Shown here: positions 35,920-46,063 of the stretch, piece after piece | Position numbering within the stretch: position 1 is the stretch's first letter | How the letters are laid out: each line of letters starts with the position of its first letter | Assembly: GCF_033406955.1 (NCBI RefSeq) | Contig: NZ_CP137734.1 | Span: 2,790,001 to 2,854,000 of the forward strand | Source of the DNA: Streptomyces violaceoruber | GTDB lineage: Bacteria; Actinomycetota; Actinomycetes; Streptomycetales; Streptomycetaceae | DNA: 64,000 bases | Reading direction: 5' to 3' | The notes under the pieces: generated by a model | Seen by the model: only the letters and a program-made list of their open reading frames with translations | The model's database searches: none | What the model was told of the DNA's origin: nothing | Program-made: the position numbers and the translations under genes

Positions 35920-36885
35920 TCAGGAGTTGCTGAGCACGATCTTGCCGAACTGCCCCCCGGAGGCCATCCGCTCGAACCCGTCACGGGCCCGGTCCATCGG
36001 AAGTACCTCGTCGATGACGGGACGCACACCGGTGGCGGCGCAGAAGGACAGCAGGTCCTCCAGCTCGTCCTTGGAGCCCATCGTGGAGCCGACGACCTTG
36101 AGCTCCAGGAAGAAGATCCGGGTGAGTTCGGCGTGGGAGGGCCGGTCACCGCTGGTGGCACCGGAGATGACCAGCGTGCCGCCGGGCCGCAGCGACTTGA
36201 TGGAGTGCGACCAGGTGGCGGCGCCCACGGTCTCGATCACGGCGTCGACCCGCTGCGGCAGCCGCGCACCGCTCTCGACGGCCTCCACCGCACCGAGCTC
36301 CAGCGCCCGCTTGCGCTTGGCCTCGTCCCGGCTGGTGGCGAAGACCCGCAGCCCGGCCGCCTTGCCGAGCACGATCGCGGCCGTGGCGACCCCGCCGCCG
36401 GCGCCCTGCACCAGCACCGAGTCACCGGGACGCACCCCGGCGTTGGTGAACAGCATCCGGTACGCCGTCAGCCAGGCGGTCGGCAGGCAGGCGGCCTCCT
36501 CGAAGGAGAGCTCCTTGGGCTTGGGCAGGATGTTCCAGGTCGGCACGGCGACCTGCTCGGCGAACGTCCCCGGATAGCGCTCGGTGAGGATGGAGCGGGG
36601 CTCCTTGGGGCCGACGCCGTGGCCGGTCTGGCCGATCACGGAGTGCAGGACGACCTCGTTGCCGTCCGCGTCGATCCCGGCGGCGTCGCAGCCGAGGATC
36701 ATCGGCAGCCGGTCCTCGGGGAGGCCGACGCCGCGCAGGGACCACAGGTCGTGGTGGTTGAGGGAGGCGGCCCTGACATCGACGACGCTCCAGCCCGGCC
36801 GGGCCTCGGGAGCCGGAAGCTCTCCCAACTCCAGGCCGGCCAACGGCTGGTCGCGGTCGATTCGGGCGGCATAGACAGCGAACAT
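35920..36885 (-). CDS. Zinc-binding-family quinone oxidoreductase (MDR superfamily)
   Basis: 321 residues. GroES-like N-terminal domain with LNHHDLWSLRGVG, a Rossmann NADPH domain with VLVQGAGGGVATAAI and ATSRDEAKRKRALELGA, and C-terminal GGQFGKIVLSN. The structural zinc Cys cluster is absent, so it is of the quinone-reductase rather than alcohol-dehydrogenase type. ATG 36885. The next gene upstream is separated by 455 bases of repeats, so it is likely monocistronic. Confidence 0.9.
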   Translation of the reverse strand: MFAVYAARIDRDQPLAGLELGELPAPEARPGWSVVDVRAASLNHHDLWSLRGVGLPEDRLPMILGCDAAGIDADGNEVVLHSVIGQTGHGVGPKEPRSILTERYPGTFAEQVAVPTWNILPKPKELSFEEAACLPTAWLTAYRMLFTNAGVRPGDSVLVQGAGGGVATAAIVLGKAAGLRVFATSRDEAKRKRALELGAVEAVESGARLPQRVDAVIETVGAATWSHSIKSLRPGGTLVISGATSGDRPSHAELTRIFFLELKVVGSTMGSKDELEDLLSFCAATGVRPVIDEVLPMDRARDGFERMASGGQFGKIVLSNS

Positions 36886-36968
36886 GACCCTGACGATAGG
36901 TTCCCCACCCCCCAACCGGAACCGCAGCCCCGTGTGACACACCCCCTCTTGCCAGCCACCCCGGCCCC

Positions 36969-37153
36969 CAGCTGGGTCAGTCGCGCCTGCCAGCGCCCCC
37001 CAGCTGCGGACAGTCGTGCCTGCCAGCCCCCCCCCCCCAGCTGCGGACAGTCGTGCCTGCCAGCCCCCCCCAGCTGCGGACAGTCGTGCCTGCCAGCCCC
37101 CCCAGCTGCGGGCAGTCGTGCCGCTGGGGCGGCACGGGTGGGCGCAGCGGCAC
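36969..37153. repeat. Five-copy CAGCTGCGGACAGTCGTGCC repeat ending in a stem-loop
   Basis: Copies begin at 36969, 37001, 37038, 37071 and 37103, about 32 bases apart, separated by poly-C of differing length. The last copy runs into GTGCCGCTG (37118-37126) and its exact inverse CAGCGGCAC (37145-37153). It lies downstream of malic enzyme. Similar dispersed elements are familiar in Streptomyces intergenic regions. Confidence 0.85.
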
Positions 37154-37189
37154 CCGCCCCGCGCCGGCCGGCGCCCCCACCCCCGCCCA

Positions 37190-37265
37190 GCACCAGCGCA
37201 CCCGCACCCCCACCCGCACCCGCACCCGTACCGGCACCGGCACCGACACCGACACCGGCACCCAA
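37190..37265. repeat. CACCCG/CACCGG hexanucleotide tract
   Basis: About twelve hexamer units, first CACCCG-like then CACCGG/CACCGA-like, directly 3' of the malic enzyme terminator zone. Probably a simple-sequence expansion. Confidence 0.8.
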
Positions 37266-37340
37266 AAGACAAGCGGCCCCGCCCACCAGGGACGAGACCG
37301 CTCACCACACCGCAGTGATCACACCGCAGGCGTCACACCG

Positions 37341-38570
<1,230 letters not shown>

Positions 38571-39209
38571 TTTGTCTTACCCCTTAAGAGTTCATGGTTT
38601 GAGGGTTTGTCCACTCCTGGTGAGGAATGGGCGGGCACCGCACAGGGAGATGGCTGTCTGGGCCACGTGGCCCCCGCGCGACGGGCGCGCCGCACACGCG
38701 CCCTGAGCCCCTGATGAGGGGTGTAAAGAACCTTCTTACCCGACGGACGCCCCCGGCGACGAGTCCGATAAGCGCAAGCTCACATGCCGGACCCCGAACG
38801 CCGCATGTCGGTGACATGGCTCATAGCCAGGCTTCCGGACAACCTCTCCCGACCCCTTGACAGGCCCGCGCACGGCACCTTCAACACCCCTGCTCGCCCG
38901 CGATCCATGGTCGGATAACGAGAAATTCCGCAGATCTTCCGGCCGGAAGGGCAGATTCCCGCAAAGGTTCGGTCGTGATGTACCGACCTGGTGCGGTTCG
39001 GGGGGTGACCCGTTATCCGATTTTGACATGACGGCCCCCCTGAATGGCCGAGTCCGAATGGCAAGATGCCGTAATCACACGAGGTCGCGGCACTCGAAGG
39101 TGTGTGCTCTCGTCGACCCACGGCACCGGCCGGACCCCGGCCGGCGTCCCGTCCCACCGGAACTCCACCGTCCCCATCGGCAACTCCCTCATCCGCCGGA
39201 GGAACCACC
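38571..39209. other. 639-base intergenic region between malic enzyme and ABC operon
   Basis: No gene is supported; short open frames here lack ribosome sites. It holds the palindrome AAGAACCTTCTT (38726-38737) on the malic side and the long-spaced TCGGATAACG repeat on the ABC side. There is room for two divergent promoters. Confidence 0.75.
38911..39028 (+). promoter_or_regulatory. Inverted TCGGATAACG / CGTTATCCGA pair and TTGACA upstream of ABC operon
   Basis: TCGGATAACG (38911-38920) and its exact inverse CGTTATCCGA (39011-39020) are 100 bases apart centre to centre. TTGACA (39023-39028) follows the second arm; no clear -10 was found. Candidate looping operator. Confidence 0.45.
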
Positions 39210-40172
39210 ATGACCGCACGCTCCACCCGTCGTACGACCGCCGCGCACTCCCGGCTAGCAGCGGTCGGTGCGATCGCGGTCGCCGGCGCCCTGCTGCTCA
39301 CCGGATGCGGCGACCAGACCGAGAACGGCGACTCCGGCGGCAGCGACACCCAGTCCGCCGGCGGTGCTCCGCTGGCCGACAAGCTGCCGCAGTCGATCCG
39401 CGACAAGGGCACCATCAAGGTCGGCTCGGACATCGCGTACGCGCCCGTCGAGTTCAAGGACGACTCCGGCAAGACGGTCGGTATCGACCCCGACCTCGCG
39501 GACGCCCTGGGCAAGCAGCTCGGTGTGAAGTTCGAGTTCGAGAACGGCACCTTCGACACCCTGATCACCGGCCTGCGCTCCAAGCGGTACGACATCGCCA
39601 TGTCCGCGATGACCGACACCAAGGACCGCCAGGAGGGCATCGACGGCGACACCGGCAAGAAGGTCGGCCAGGGCGTCGACTTCGTCGACTACTTCACCGC
39701 CGGTGTCTCGATCTACACCAAGAAGGGCGACGACCAGGGCATCAAGACCTGGTCCGACCTGTGCGGCAAGAAGCTCGTGGTCCAGCGCGGCACGGTCTCC
39801 GAGGACCTCGCCAAGGCCGAGAACGAGAAGTGCCCGGCCGGCAAGAAGATCTCCATGCAGCCCTTCGACAACGACCAGCAGGCCCAGACCCGCCTGCGCG
39901 CGGGCGGCGCGGACGCCGGTTCCTCCGACTTCCCGGTCGCGGCGTACGCCGTGAAGACCTCCGGCGGCGGCAAGGACTTCGAGCTCGTCGGCGAGCAGGT
40001 CGAGGCCGCGCCGTACGGCATAGCGGTCGCCAAGGACAACACGCAGCTGCGCGACGCCCTGAAGGCGGCGCTGGACGCGGTGATCGCGAACGGCGAGTAC
40101 AAGAAGATCATGGACAAGTGGGGCGTGTCGGAAGGCGCCATCACCGAGGCCACCGTCAACGGCGGCAAGTGA
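39210..40172 (+). CDS. Polar amino-acid ABC transporter substrate-binding lipoprotein
   Basis: 320 residues. A signal peptide ends in the lipobox LLTGC (Cys33). The SBP_bac_3 fold has IKVGSDIAYAPVEF, VGIDPDLADALGKQLGVKFEF, DIAMSAMTDTKDRQ and VVQRGTVSEDL, typical of glutamate/glutamine or cystine family binders. GGAGGAA lies five bases before ATG 39210. First gene of a three-gene importer operon. The ligand is not certain. Confidence 0.93.
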   Translation: MTARSTRRTTAAHSRLAAVGAIAVAGALLLTGCGDQTENGDSGGSDTQSAGGAPLADKLPQSIRDKGTIKVGSDIAYAPVEFKDDSGKTVGIDPDLADALGKQLGVKFEFENGTFDTLITGLRSKRYDIAMSAMTDTKDRQEGIDGDTGKKVGQGVDFVDYFTAGVSIYTKKGDDQGIKTWSDLCGKKLVVQRGTVSEDLAKAENEKCPAGKKISMQPFDNDQQAQTRLRAGGADAGSSDFPVAAYAVKTSGGGKDFELVGEQVEAAPYGIAVAKDNTQLRDALKAALDAVIANGEYKKIMDKWGVSEGAITEATVNGGK

Positions 40173-40202
40173 CCGCGCGGCGGGCGCTGAAAGGCAACAT
40201 CC

Positions 40203-41153
40203 GTGACTGTTGACATCGACAAGACGGCGGGCGGCCCGGCCGGCACCCCGCCGACCCCGCCCGAGGCCATCAAGGCCATCCCGGTGAGGCACTACGGGCG
40301 GTACGTCTCCGCGGTCGTCGCGATCGCGCTGCTGGCCGCGGTCGTCTACGCCTTCTCCCAGGGCAAGATCAACTGGGGCGCGATCCCGGACTACTTCTTC
40401 GACGACCGTGTCCTGACCGGCATGGGCAAGACGCTCCTGATCACCGTCCTCGCGATGCTGATCGGTGTCGTCGGCGGCATCCTGCTCGCCGTGATGCGGC
40501 TGTCGAAGAACCCGGTGACCTCGTCCATCGCGTGGTTCTACATCTGGTTCTTCCGCGGCACCCCGGTCCTGGTGCAGCTGGTGGTCTGGTTCAACCTCGG
40601 CCTGGTCTTCGAGTACATCAACCTCGGCCCGTTCTACCGCGACGAGTGGTCGGACTTCATGACGCCGTTCCTGACGGCGCTGCTCGGCCTCGGCCTCAAC
40701 GAGGCGGCGTACATGGCGGAGATCTGCCGCGCCGGCCTGCTCGCGGTCGACGAGGGCCAGACCGAGGCGGCGCACGCGCTCGGCATGAGCCACACCAAGA
40801 CGCTGCGCCGGATCGTGGTCCCGCAGGCGATGCGCGTGATCGTGCCGCCGACGGGCAACGAGGTCATCAACATGCTGAAGACGACCTCGCTGGTGTCGGT
40901 CGTCCAGTACGCCGAGTTGTTCAGAGTCGCCCAGGACATCGGCCAGTCCTCGGGCGCACCGGCCGAGATGCTGTTCCTCGCGGCGGCCTGGTACCTGCTG
41001 CTGACCTCGGTCTTCAGCGTCGGCCAGTACTACCTGGAGCGCTACTACGCCCGCGGCTCCAGCCGCAGTCTGCCGCCCACCCCGATGCAGAAGATCAGGG
41101 CCAACCTGTTCTCCCTGTCGAACCGCTCCAGCACGACGGGAGGTGCGGCATGA
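40203..41153 (+). CDS. Polar amino-acid ABC transporter permease
   Basis: 316 residues. HisM/GlnP-type permease: about 35 cytoplasmic residues, then five or six transmembrane helices. The ATPase-docking EAA loop is [27 protein letters not shown] 40203. It follows the binding protein by 30 bases and overlaps the ATPase start (ATGA), so all three genes form one transcription unit. Confidence 0.94.
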   Translation: MTVDIDKTAGGPAGTPPTPPEAIKAIPVRHYGRYVSAVVAIALLAAVVYAFSQGKINWGAIPDYFFDDRVLTGMGKTLLITVLAMLIGVVGGILLAVMRLSKNPVTSSIAWFYIWFFRGTPVLVQLVVWFNLGLVFEYINLGPFYRDEWSDFMTPFLTALLGLGLNEAAYMAEICRAGLLAVDEGQTEAAHALGMSHTKTLRRIVVPQAMRVIVPPTGNEVINMLKTTSLVSVVQYAELFRVAQDIGQSSGAPAEMLFLAAAWYLLLTSVFSVGQYYLERYYARGSSRSLPPTPMQKIRANLFSLSNRSSTTGGAA

Positions 41154-41911
41154 CCGCCATGGTCAAGGCCGAGGGCGTCCACAAGTCCTTCGGTGCCGTC
41201 GAGGTCCTCAAGGGCATCGACCTGGAGGTGAAGCAGGGCGAGGTGTTCTGCCTCATCGGCCCCTCCGGCTCCGGCAAGTCCACCTTCCTCAGGTGTATCA
41301 ACCACCTCGAGAAGATCAACGCCGGACGTCTGTACGTCGACGGCGAGCTGGTCGGCTACCGCCAGAAGGGTGACAAGCTCTACGAGCTGAAGGACAGCGA
41401 GGTCGCCCTCAAGCGCCGGGACATCGGCATGGTCTTCCAGCGCTTCAACCTGTTCCCGCACATGACGGCCGTGGAGAACGTCATGGAGGCGCCGGTCCAG
41501 GTCAAGGGCATGAGCCGGGCCCAGGCCAGGGAGCGTGCGCGGGGCCTCCTGGAGCGCGTGGGCCTGGCCGACAAGGCGGGCAACTACCCCTCGCAGCTCT
41601 CCGGCGGCCAGCAGCAGCGGGTCGCCATCGCGCGGGCCCTGGCGATGGACCCGAAACTGATGCTGTTCGACGAGCCGACCTCCGCGCTCGACCCCGAGCT
41701 GGTCGGCGACGTCCTCGACGTCATGCGCGACCTCGCGGAGTCCGGCATGACGATGGTCGTCGTCACCCACGAGATGGGCTTCGCCCGCGAGGTCGGCGAC
41801 AGCCTGGTCTTCATGGACAACGGCGTGGTGGTCGAGTCGGGCAACCCGCGCGACGTGCTGACCGACCCGCAGCACGACCGGACGAAGGCGTTCCTGTCCA
41901 AGGTCCTCTGA
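41150..41911 (+). CDS. Polar amino-acid ABC transporter ATPase
   Basis: 253 residues, GlnQ/HisP type. Walker [11 protein letters not shown]-loop [12 protein letters not shown], signature LSGGQQQR, Walker [14 protein letters not shown]-loop [10 protein letters not shown]. Coupled to the permease by a 4-base overlap and closed by an 18-bp hairpin terminator. The whole operon has one permease, so the importer is probably a permease homodimer. Confidence 0.96.
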   Translation: MTAMVKAEGVHKSFGAVEVLKGIDLEVKQGEVFCLIGPSGSGKSTFLRCINHLEKINAGRLYVDGELVGYRQKGDKLYELKDSEVALKRRDIGMVFQRFNLFPHMTAVENVMEAPVQVKGMSRAQARERARGLLERVGLADKAGNYPSQLSGGQQQRVAIARALAMDPKLMLFDEPTSALDPELVGDVLDVMRDLAESGMTMVVVTHEMGFAREVGDSLVFMDNGVVVESGNPRDVLTDPQHDRTKAFLSKVL

Positions 41912-41929
41912 CCGACCGCACGATCGCAC

Positions 41930-41967
41930 GCCGAGGGGCGGTACGGATCTCCGTACCGCCCCTCGGC
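41930..41967. terminator. 18-bp perfect hairpin terminator
   Basis: GCCGAGGGGCGGTACGGA pairs completely with its inverse 41950-41967 across a two-base spacer (real loop slightly larger). It lies 19 bases after the ABC stop and 23 after the convergent methyltransferase stop. Confidence 0.88.
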
Positions 41968-41989
41968 GCGCGGTCCTCGGCGCGTGGTC

Positions 41990-42799
41990 CTACTTGACCG
42001 CCAGGAGCAGGGTGTCCGACGGCGAGCACCACACCGGCCGCGCCTCGCCGAAGCCCTTCTCGCGCAGCACGCGCGCGTGCCACGCCGCCGAGGGCATCTC
42101 GCCGTCGGCGTGCTCGCCGTAGATCTCGAAGCGGCGGGCGGTGGGTCCGGCCAGCACCGGGTCCTCGGCGGCGAGCTGCCACCACTCGGCCCAGTCCAGG
42201 GCGCCCTGCCCCTTGGCCGCGTCCATCCGCGCGTGCCGCTGCGCGCGCTCGGCCGCGTTGATCCGGGGCGTCGCTTCGTCGATCATGTGGTCCGCGTTCA
42301 TGAAGACACCGCCGTCGCGGACCAGCTCCGCAACCCGGCCGTAGAGATCCGCGAGGGGTTCGGCGTGGAACCAGTGCAGGGCCGTGGCGGTCAGCACGGC
42401 GTCGTACGCGTCGTACGGCAGCTTCGCCGGCCAGTCGGGGTCCTTGAGGTCGGCGGCGACGAACGAGACCCGGTCGTCGCCCGCGAAGGTGCCCTCGGCG
42501 ATGGCGAGGAGGGCGGGGTCGAGGTCCACGCCGGTACTCGTGGCGTCCGGGAACCGGTCCAGCAGCCGGGCCGTGATGGTGCCGGTGCCGCAGGCCAGGT
42601 CCAGCACGCGCGGCGCGGGACCGACGAGCGCCTCGACCATGTCGAGCATGATCCGGAACCGTTCCTCCCGGTCCGGCATGTACCACTCCTGCTGCCGGTC
42701 CCAGCTCCGCTGCCAGGCCTGCCAGTCGGCACCGGCCGTGGCGGTGGTCGTGGCCGTGGTGCCGGCCGTAGTGGCCGTGGTCGTGTCCGCGTTCGTCAT
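41990..42799 (-). CDS. Class I SAM-dependent methyltransferase
   Basis: 269 residues from ATG 42799 (GGAGGGG nine bases upstream). Rossmann methyltransferase with VLDLACGTGTITARLL (motif I), GVDLDPALL and DAVLTATALHWF. The N-terminal 25 residues are Thr/Ala repeats, likely disordered. Substrate unknown. Divergent from the CGNR gene. Confidence 0.88.
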   Translation of the reverse strand: MTNADTTTATTAGTTATTTATAGADWQAWQRSWDRQQEWYMPDREERFRIMLDMVEALVGPAPRVLDLACGTGTITARLLDRFPDATSTGVDLDPALLAIAEGTFAGDDRVSFVAADLKDPDWPAKLPYDAYDAVLTATALHWFHAEPLADLYGRVAELVRDGGVFMNADHMIDEATPRINAAERAQRHARMDAAKGQGALDWAEWWQLAAEDPVLAGPTARRFEIYGEHADGEMPSAAWHARVLREKGFGEARPVWCSPSDTLLLAVK

Positions 42800-42897
42800 C
42801 GAGCCCCTCCGCACTGCGTCGCGTAATACCCTGGATGCACGATCAGCTGTTACCCGACCGCAGGCACGACCCTAGAGCCCCGTCGTAAGGACTACAA

Positions 42898-43527
42898 GTG
42901 GAACTGGCCTATTACTCGGATTACGCCGTACGTCTCGTCAACACCGAGGAACCGTCGCGGGGGCAGGACTCCCTGACCTCGGTGGAGGCCGTCCGTGAGC
43001 TCTTCGGCGCCAACCAGTCGGCGGCCCGGCGCGCGTCCGACGCCGACGTGACGCGGTTCCGCTCGGTCCGGGGGCGGCTGCGCGCGGTCTTCGAGGCGGC
43101 CGACGGCGGCGACGAGACCCTCGCCGTGGACCTGCTGAACTCACTGCTCCTGGAGTTCCCGGTGAGCCCGCAGATCTCCGGCCACGACCACCGCGCGGAG
43201 GACGGCAGCCCGCTGTGGCACATGCACCTGGCGGACCACCCCTCCAACGCGACGGCCGGATTCGCGGCCATCGCGGCGATGGGCCTGGCCTTCCACCTCA
43301 CCGAGTACGGGGTCGACCGGCTGGGCCTGTGCGAGGCGGCCCCCTGCCGCAACGCCTACCTGGACACCTCCACCAACCGCTCCCGGCGCTACTGCTCCGA
43401 CCGCTGCGCCACCCGCGCCAACGTGGCGGCCTACCGCGCCCGCAAGCGCCTGGAGGCGGACCGGTCGGCCGGCACCGGCCTGACCGCCGACAGCGCCCAG
43501 CGGACCACGGCGAGCGGCGAACGCTGA
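42898..43527 (+). CDS. CGNR zinc-finger protein (ABATE family)
   Basis: 209 residues. N-terminal alpha-helical ABATE-like domain and a C-terminal CGNR zinc finger: Cys-x4-Cys in CEAAPCRNAYLDTSTNRSRR, then YCSDRC and TRANVAAYRARKR. The family contains putative nucleic-acid-binding stress regulators. GTG 42898 follows a GTAAGGACTAC leader. The last 97 bases overlap the convergent sodX gene. Confidence 0.88.
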   Translation: MELAYYSDYAVRLVNTEEPSRGQDSLTSVEAVRELFGANQSAARRASDADVTRFRSVRGRLRAVFEAADGGDETLAVDLLNSLLLEFPVSPQISGHDHRAEDGSPLWHMHLADHPSNATAGFAAIAAMGLAFHLTEYGVDRLGLCEAAPCRNAYLDTSTNRSRRYCSDRCATRANVAAYRARKRLEADRSAGTGLTADSAQRTTASGER

Positions 43528-43868
43528 CCCGCCCGCGGCGGCCGGTACCGGAACCGGACCCGGCCGAGGACGAGGTCCTGCGGGACCACCCCGTAGTCGG
43601 TACTGTCCCCGCCCGCGAATGCGTTGTCCCCGAGCACCCACCAGCCGGCCCCACGCCGTTCGGCCGCCCGCTTGACCACGAGCAGGTCCTGCTGGAAGGG
43701 GTGCCGCAGCACGACCACGTCACCCGGCCGGACCCGGGCCCCCCAGTGCACGAGCAGCACGTCACCGTGGTGCAGCGTGGGCACCATCGACGGCCCGGTC
43801 ACCTCGGCCGGCCCGAAGGGCAACGCCCCTCTGGCGCGCTCGGTCTCCTGCGACAGTTGCTCCGGCAT
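43431..43868 (-). CDS. sodX: Nickel-superoxide-dismutase leader peptidase (SodX)
   Basis: 145 residues. S26-like signal peptidase core with Ser27 in VTGPSMVPTL and the Lys base in LLVVKRAAERR. It removes the 14-residue leader of SodN so that the N-terminal nickel hook can form. No membrane segment is seen, unlike LepB. ATG 43868. Divergent from sodN across 145 bases, the usual sodX/sodN pairing, and its 3' end overlaps the CGNR gene by 97 bases. Confidence 0.93.
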   Translation of the reverse strand: MPEQLSQETERARGALPFGPAEVTGPSMVPTLHHGDVLLVHWGARVRPGDVVVLRHPFQQDLLVVKRAAERRGAGWWVLGDNAFAGGDSTDYGVVPQDLVLGRVRFRYRPPRAGQRSPLAVVRWALSAVRPVPADRSASRRLRAR

Positions 43869-44013
43869 CACCCGGCACCTCCCCGGTCTTTCCTCCACCA
43901 GTCTCAGTCTCACCCCGGACTTTTGTCCTAAGCCCACGGGGGCACCCGCGAAATCAGGTCTCCCAGGGAGTAATGTCCCCCCTGAGAAGACGATCACGAG
44001 GAAGGAACGCTTC

Positions 44014-44409
44014 ATGCTTTCCCGCCTGTTTGCCCCCAAGGTCACGGTCAGCGCCCACTGCGACCTGCCCTGCGGCGTGTACGACCCTGCCCAGGCCCGC
44101 ATCGAGGCGGAGTCGGTGAAGGCCGTCCAGGAGAAGATGGCCGGCAACGACGACCCGCACTTCCAGACGCGCGCCACGGTCATCAAGGAGCAGCGCGCCG
44201 AGCTCGCGAAGCACCACGTCTCCGTGCTGTGGAGCGACTACTTCAAGCCCCCGCACTTCGAGAAGTACCCGGAGCTGCACCAGCTGGTCAACGACACCCT
44301 GAAGGCCCTGTCGGCCGCCAAGGGCTCGAAGGACCCGGCGACCGGCCAGAAGGCCCTGGACTACATCGCCCAGATCGACAAGATCTTCTGGGAGACCAAG
44401 AAGGCCTGA
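44014..44409 (+). CDS. sodN: Nickel superoxide dismutase
   Basis: 131 residues: 14-residue leader then a 117-residue mature enzyme. The nickel hook follows the leader, HCDLPCGVY, where mature His1, Cys2 and Cys6 bind nickel. The rest forms the four-helix bundle of the hexamer. ATG 44014 with AGGAAGGAAC upstream. In S. coelicolor the mRNA is known to be opposed by an sRNA from sodF under low nickel. A TAATGT hexamer at 43971-43976 is a candidate -10. A 15-bp hairpin ends the gene. Confidence 0.98.
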   Translation: MLSRLFAPKVTVSAHCDLPCGVYDPAQARIEAESVKAVQEKMAGNDDPHFQTRATVIKEQRAELAKHHVSVLWSDYFKPPHFEKYPELHQLVNDTLKALSAAKGSKDPATGQKALDYIAQIDKIFWETKKA

Positions 44410-44466
44410 CGGACGTCAGCATCCCGGGGCCGGCGATCGGTGCACCATCGCAGGCCGCAGGGCAGC

Positions 44467-44505
44467 CCGAAGGGGCCCGGCGCCATCCTGGCCGGGCCCC
44501 TTCGG
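44467..44505. terminator. 15-bp hairpin terminator after sodN
   Basis: CCGAAGGGGCCCGGC pairs fully with GCCGGGCCCCTTCGG, nine-base loop, 58 bases after the sodN stop and 12 bases beyond the stop of the convergent gene. Confidence 0.88.
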
Positions 44506-44516
44506 CGTTGTCGTGG

Positions 44517-44738
44517 TCAGGGGTTCTCGGTGACCGTTTCCCGGGAGTGCTCCGGCCTCCCGGGCCGTGCCTCGGCTTCGGCGGCCCCGGCGTTCTTCCC
44601 GGGACCCGCCTCGCACTTCGGGTTGCCGCACGGGCCCGGGGCCCATTCCGGCACCCATATGCCCAGCGTCTTGTGGCGCCGGACGACCGCTTCGACTGGC
44701 TGTCCGCACACGGGACAGGCGTACGTGTCGCTGTCCAT
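44517..44738 (-). CDS. Small zinc-ribbon-like hypothetical protein
   Basis: 73 residues. CPVC near the N terminus and CGNPKC about 25 residues later could bind one zinc. The remaining residues are Glu/Ala/Gly-rich. Similar short proteins occur in Streptomyces; function unknown. ATG 44738. Probably a real small gene because the Cys pairs are regular and a hairpin follows. Confidence 0.65.
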   Translation of the reverse strand: MDSDTYACPVCGQPVEAVVRRHKTLGIWVPEWAPGPCGNPKCEAGPGKNAGAAEAEARPGRPEHSRETVTENP

Positions 44739-44764
44739 ACCCCCAGGTTAGAGCGGCAGGCGCC

Positions 44765-45349
44765 TCAACGCTTGCGGTGGTACGTACGCACCACGACGCC
44801 GTTGCCGAAGGTCCGCACCGAATCCGGCACGAATGCGGAGACCTCGAAGCCGGAGCCGAACATCGGCATGCCGGTGCCGAGCACCACGGGGTAGGTCTTG
44901 ACGACCAGTTCGTCGACCTCGTCGAACAGTTCGCCGGCCACGGCCGATCCGCCGCACAGATAGATGCCGAAGGCGCTGTCCTCGGCCTTCAGCTCCCGGA
45001 CCCTGCCGACCAGATCCGTCGAGATGATCTCGACGTTCGGGTCGGGCGACTCCGTGAGCGTGCGCGAGGCGACGTATTCGCGCAGGTGGGCATAGGGGCT
45101 GGTGACGCCCTCCTTGAGAGCCAGGTCGTAGCTGGCGCGTCCCTGCACGATCGTGTCGAACCGCTTGTTCGGCAGGTCGTCGATGCCCAGCGGACGACGG
45201 CCGTGGGTCGGCAGCGTCTCCGGATACTCCGACTTCAGGAACTCGAAGAACTCCTCGTCGACGAACGGGACCATGAACGACGCGTCGCCGTCCGGGCCGC
45301 CGATGAAGCCGTCGATCGAGCAGGCGACGAAGTACGTGAGTTTGCGCAA
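44765..45349 (-). CDS. Dihydrofolate-reductase-family protein (RibD C-terminal-like)
   Basis: 194 residues. YFVACSIDGFIGGPDGD start, NKRFDTIVQGRASYDL, IYLCGGSAVAGELFDEVDEL and VVKTYPVVLGTGMPMF are typical of the RibD_C/YwjB-type NADPH reductase group. TTG 45349 is the best start (GGGAGAC eight bases upstream; the protein begins at the conserved first strand), an uncommon start codon. Substrate not known. Confidence 0.88.
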   Translation of the reverse strand: MRKLTYFVACSIDGFIGGPDGDASFMVPFVDEEFFEFLKSEYPETLPTHGRRPLGIDDLPNKRFDTIVQGRASYDLALKEGVTSPYAHLREYVASRTLTESPDPNVEIISTDLVGRVRELKAEDSAFGIYLCGGSAVAGELFDEVDELVVKTYPVVLGTGMPMFGSGFEVSAFVPDSVRTFGNGVVVRTYHRKR

Positions 45350-45424
45350 ACCGGTCTCCCTCTCATGTTGACCACTACGTTCACAGTACTCCGCGTGTAG
45401 TTCTTTGGGGAGCGGATTACGAGA

Positions 45425-46063
45425 TCACGGAGTCCGCGGCTCGCGCCACATCGGCCACATGCGGGGGCCGTCCGGCAGATCCAGGGCCCGGCCGGTGAAC
45501 TCGAAGCCGAGACGTTCGTAGAGCGCCCTCCCGCGGGCGCTGCTCGCCTCCAGATAGGCGGGCAGGCCCTCGCGGTCGCAGCGGTCGAGGACGGTCCCGA
45601 TCAGCGCGGTGCCCAGGCCCTCGCCCTGCCGCTCCGGGACCACGCCGATCATCCACAGGTACGCGTGCGCCCGGCCGGAGGGGTGGATCCCGTCCGTGAG
45701 CCGGGCTATCAGCTCCACGCGCTCGTTCTCCGGGTCGACGGCCGCACGGATCCGGGCGGGGCCGTCCTCGGCGCCCTCCCCGGACTCGGACCCCTGCTTT
45801 GCGCCCGGTCCGTCGCCCGCGGGCTCGCCCGCCGGGACGGGCAGCCACAGCGCGCAGGCGGCGCCGTCCTCGGTGAGGTCGACGCGGCCGTCCGCGAGGA
45901 CGGCGTCGGCGAACGCGGCCATGAGCCGATGGTGCGTCCGGCGACGGTACTCCGTGCCGGGGAAGACCCAACTGCTCACCGGATCGTCCTGGAAGGCCTC
46001 GTCCAGCAGCCGGACGACCAGTTCCCGGTCGTCCTCCCCCGCCGTGCGGATCACCACACCCAT
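45425..46063 (-). CDS. GNAT-family N-acetyltransferase
   Basis: 212 residues. Acetyl-CoA motif A VVPERQGEGLGTALIG (Q-x-x-G-x-G) and C-terminal ARGRALYERLGFEFTGRA. An acidic low-complexity insertion (about 78-105) splits the usual fold. ATG 46063. The acceptor is unknown. The reading frame stops 75 bases from the RibD-like gene's start, on the same strand; they may be cotranscribed. Confidence 0.87.
   Translation of the reverse strand: MGVVIRTAGEDDRELVVRLLDEAFQDDPVSSWVFPGTEYRRRTHHRLMAAFADAVLADGRVDLTEDGAACALWLPVPAGEPAGDGPGAKQGSESGEGAEDGPARIRAAVDPENERVELIARLTDGIHPSGRAHAYLWMIGVVPERQGEGLGTALIGTVLDRCDREGLPAYLEASSARGRALYERLGFEFTGRALDLPDGPRMWPMWREPRTP

Larger units (their letters stand above)
36886..37340. 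other. 455-base intergenic region, mostly repeats
   Basis: Lies between the oxidoreductase start and the malic enzyme stop. It holds the 32-bp tandem repeat and the hexamer tract listed separately; no gene is supported. Confidence 0.8.

Noticed and set aside
36969..37153. CRISPR array
   Set aside because: Spacers are only poly-C and repeats are unequal; no cas genes are present.
38627..38860. Small open frames between malic enzyme and the ABC operon
   Set aside because: No ribosome site or recognisable domain; they fall in regulatory DNA.
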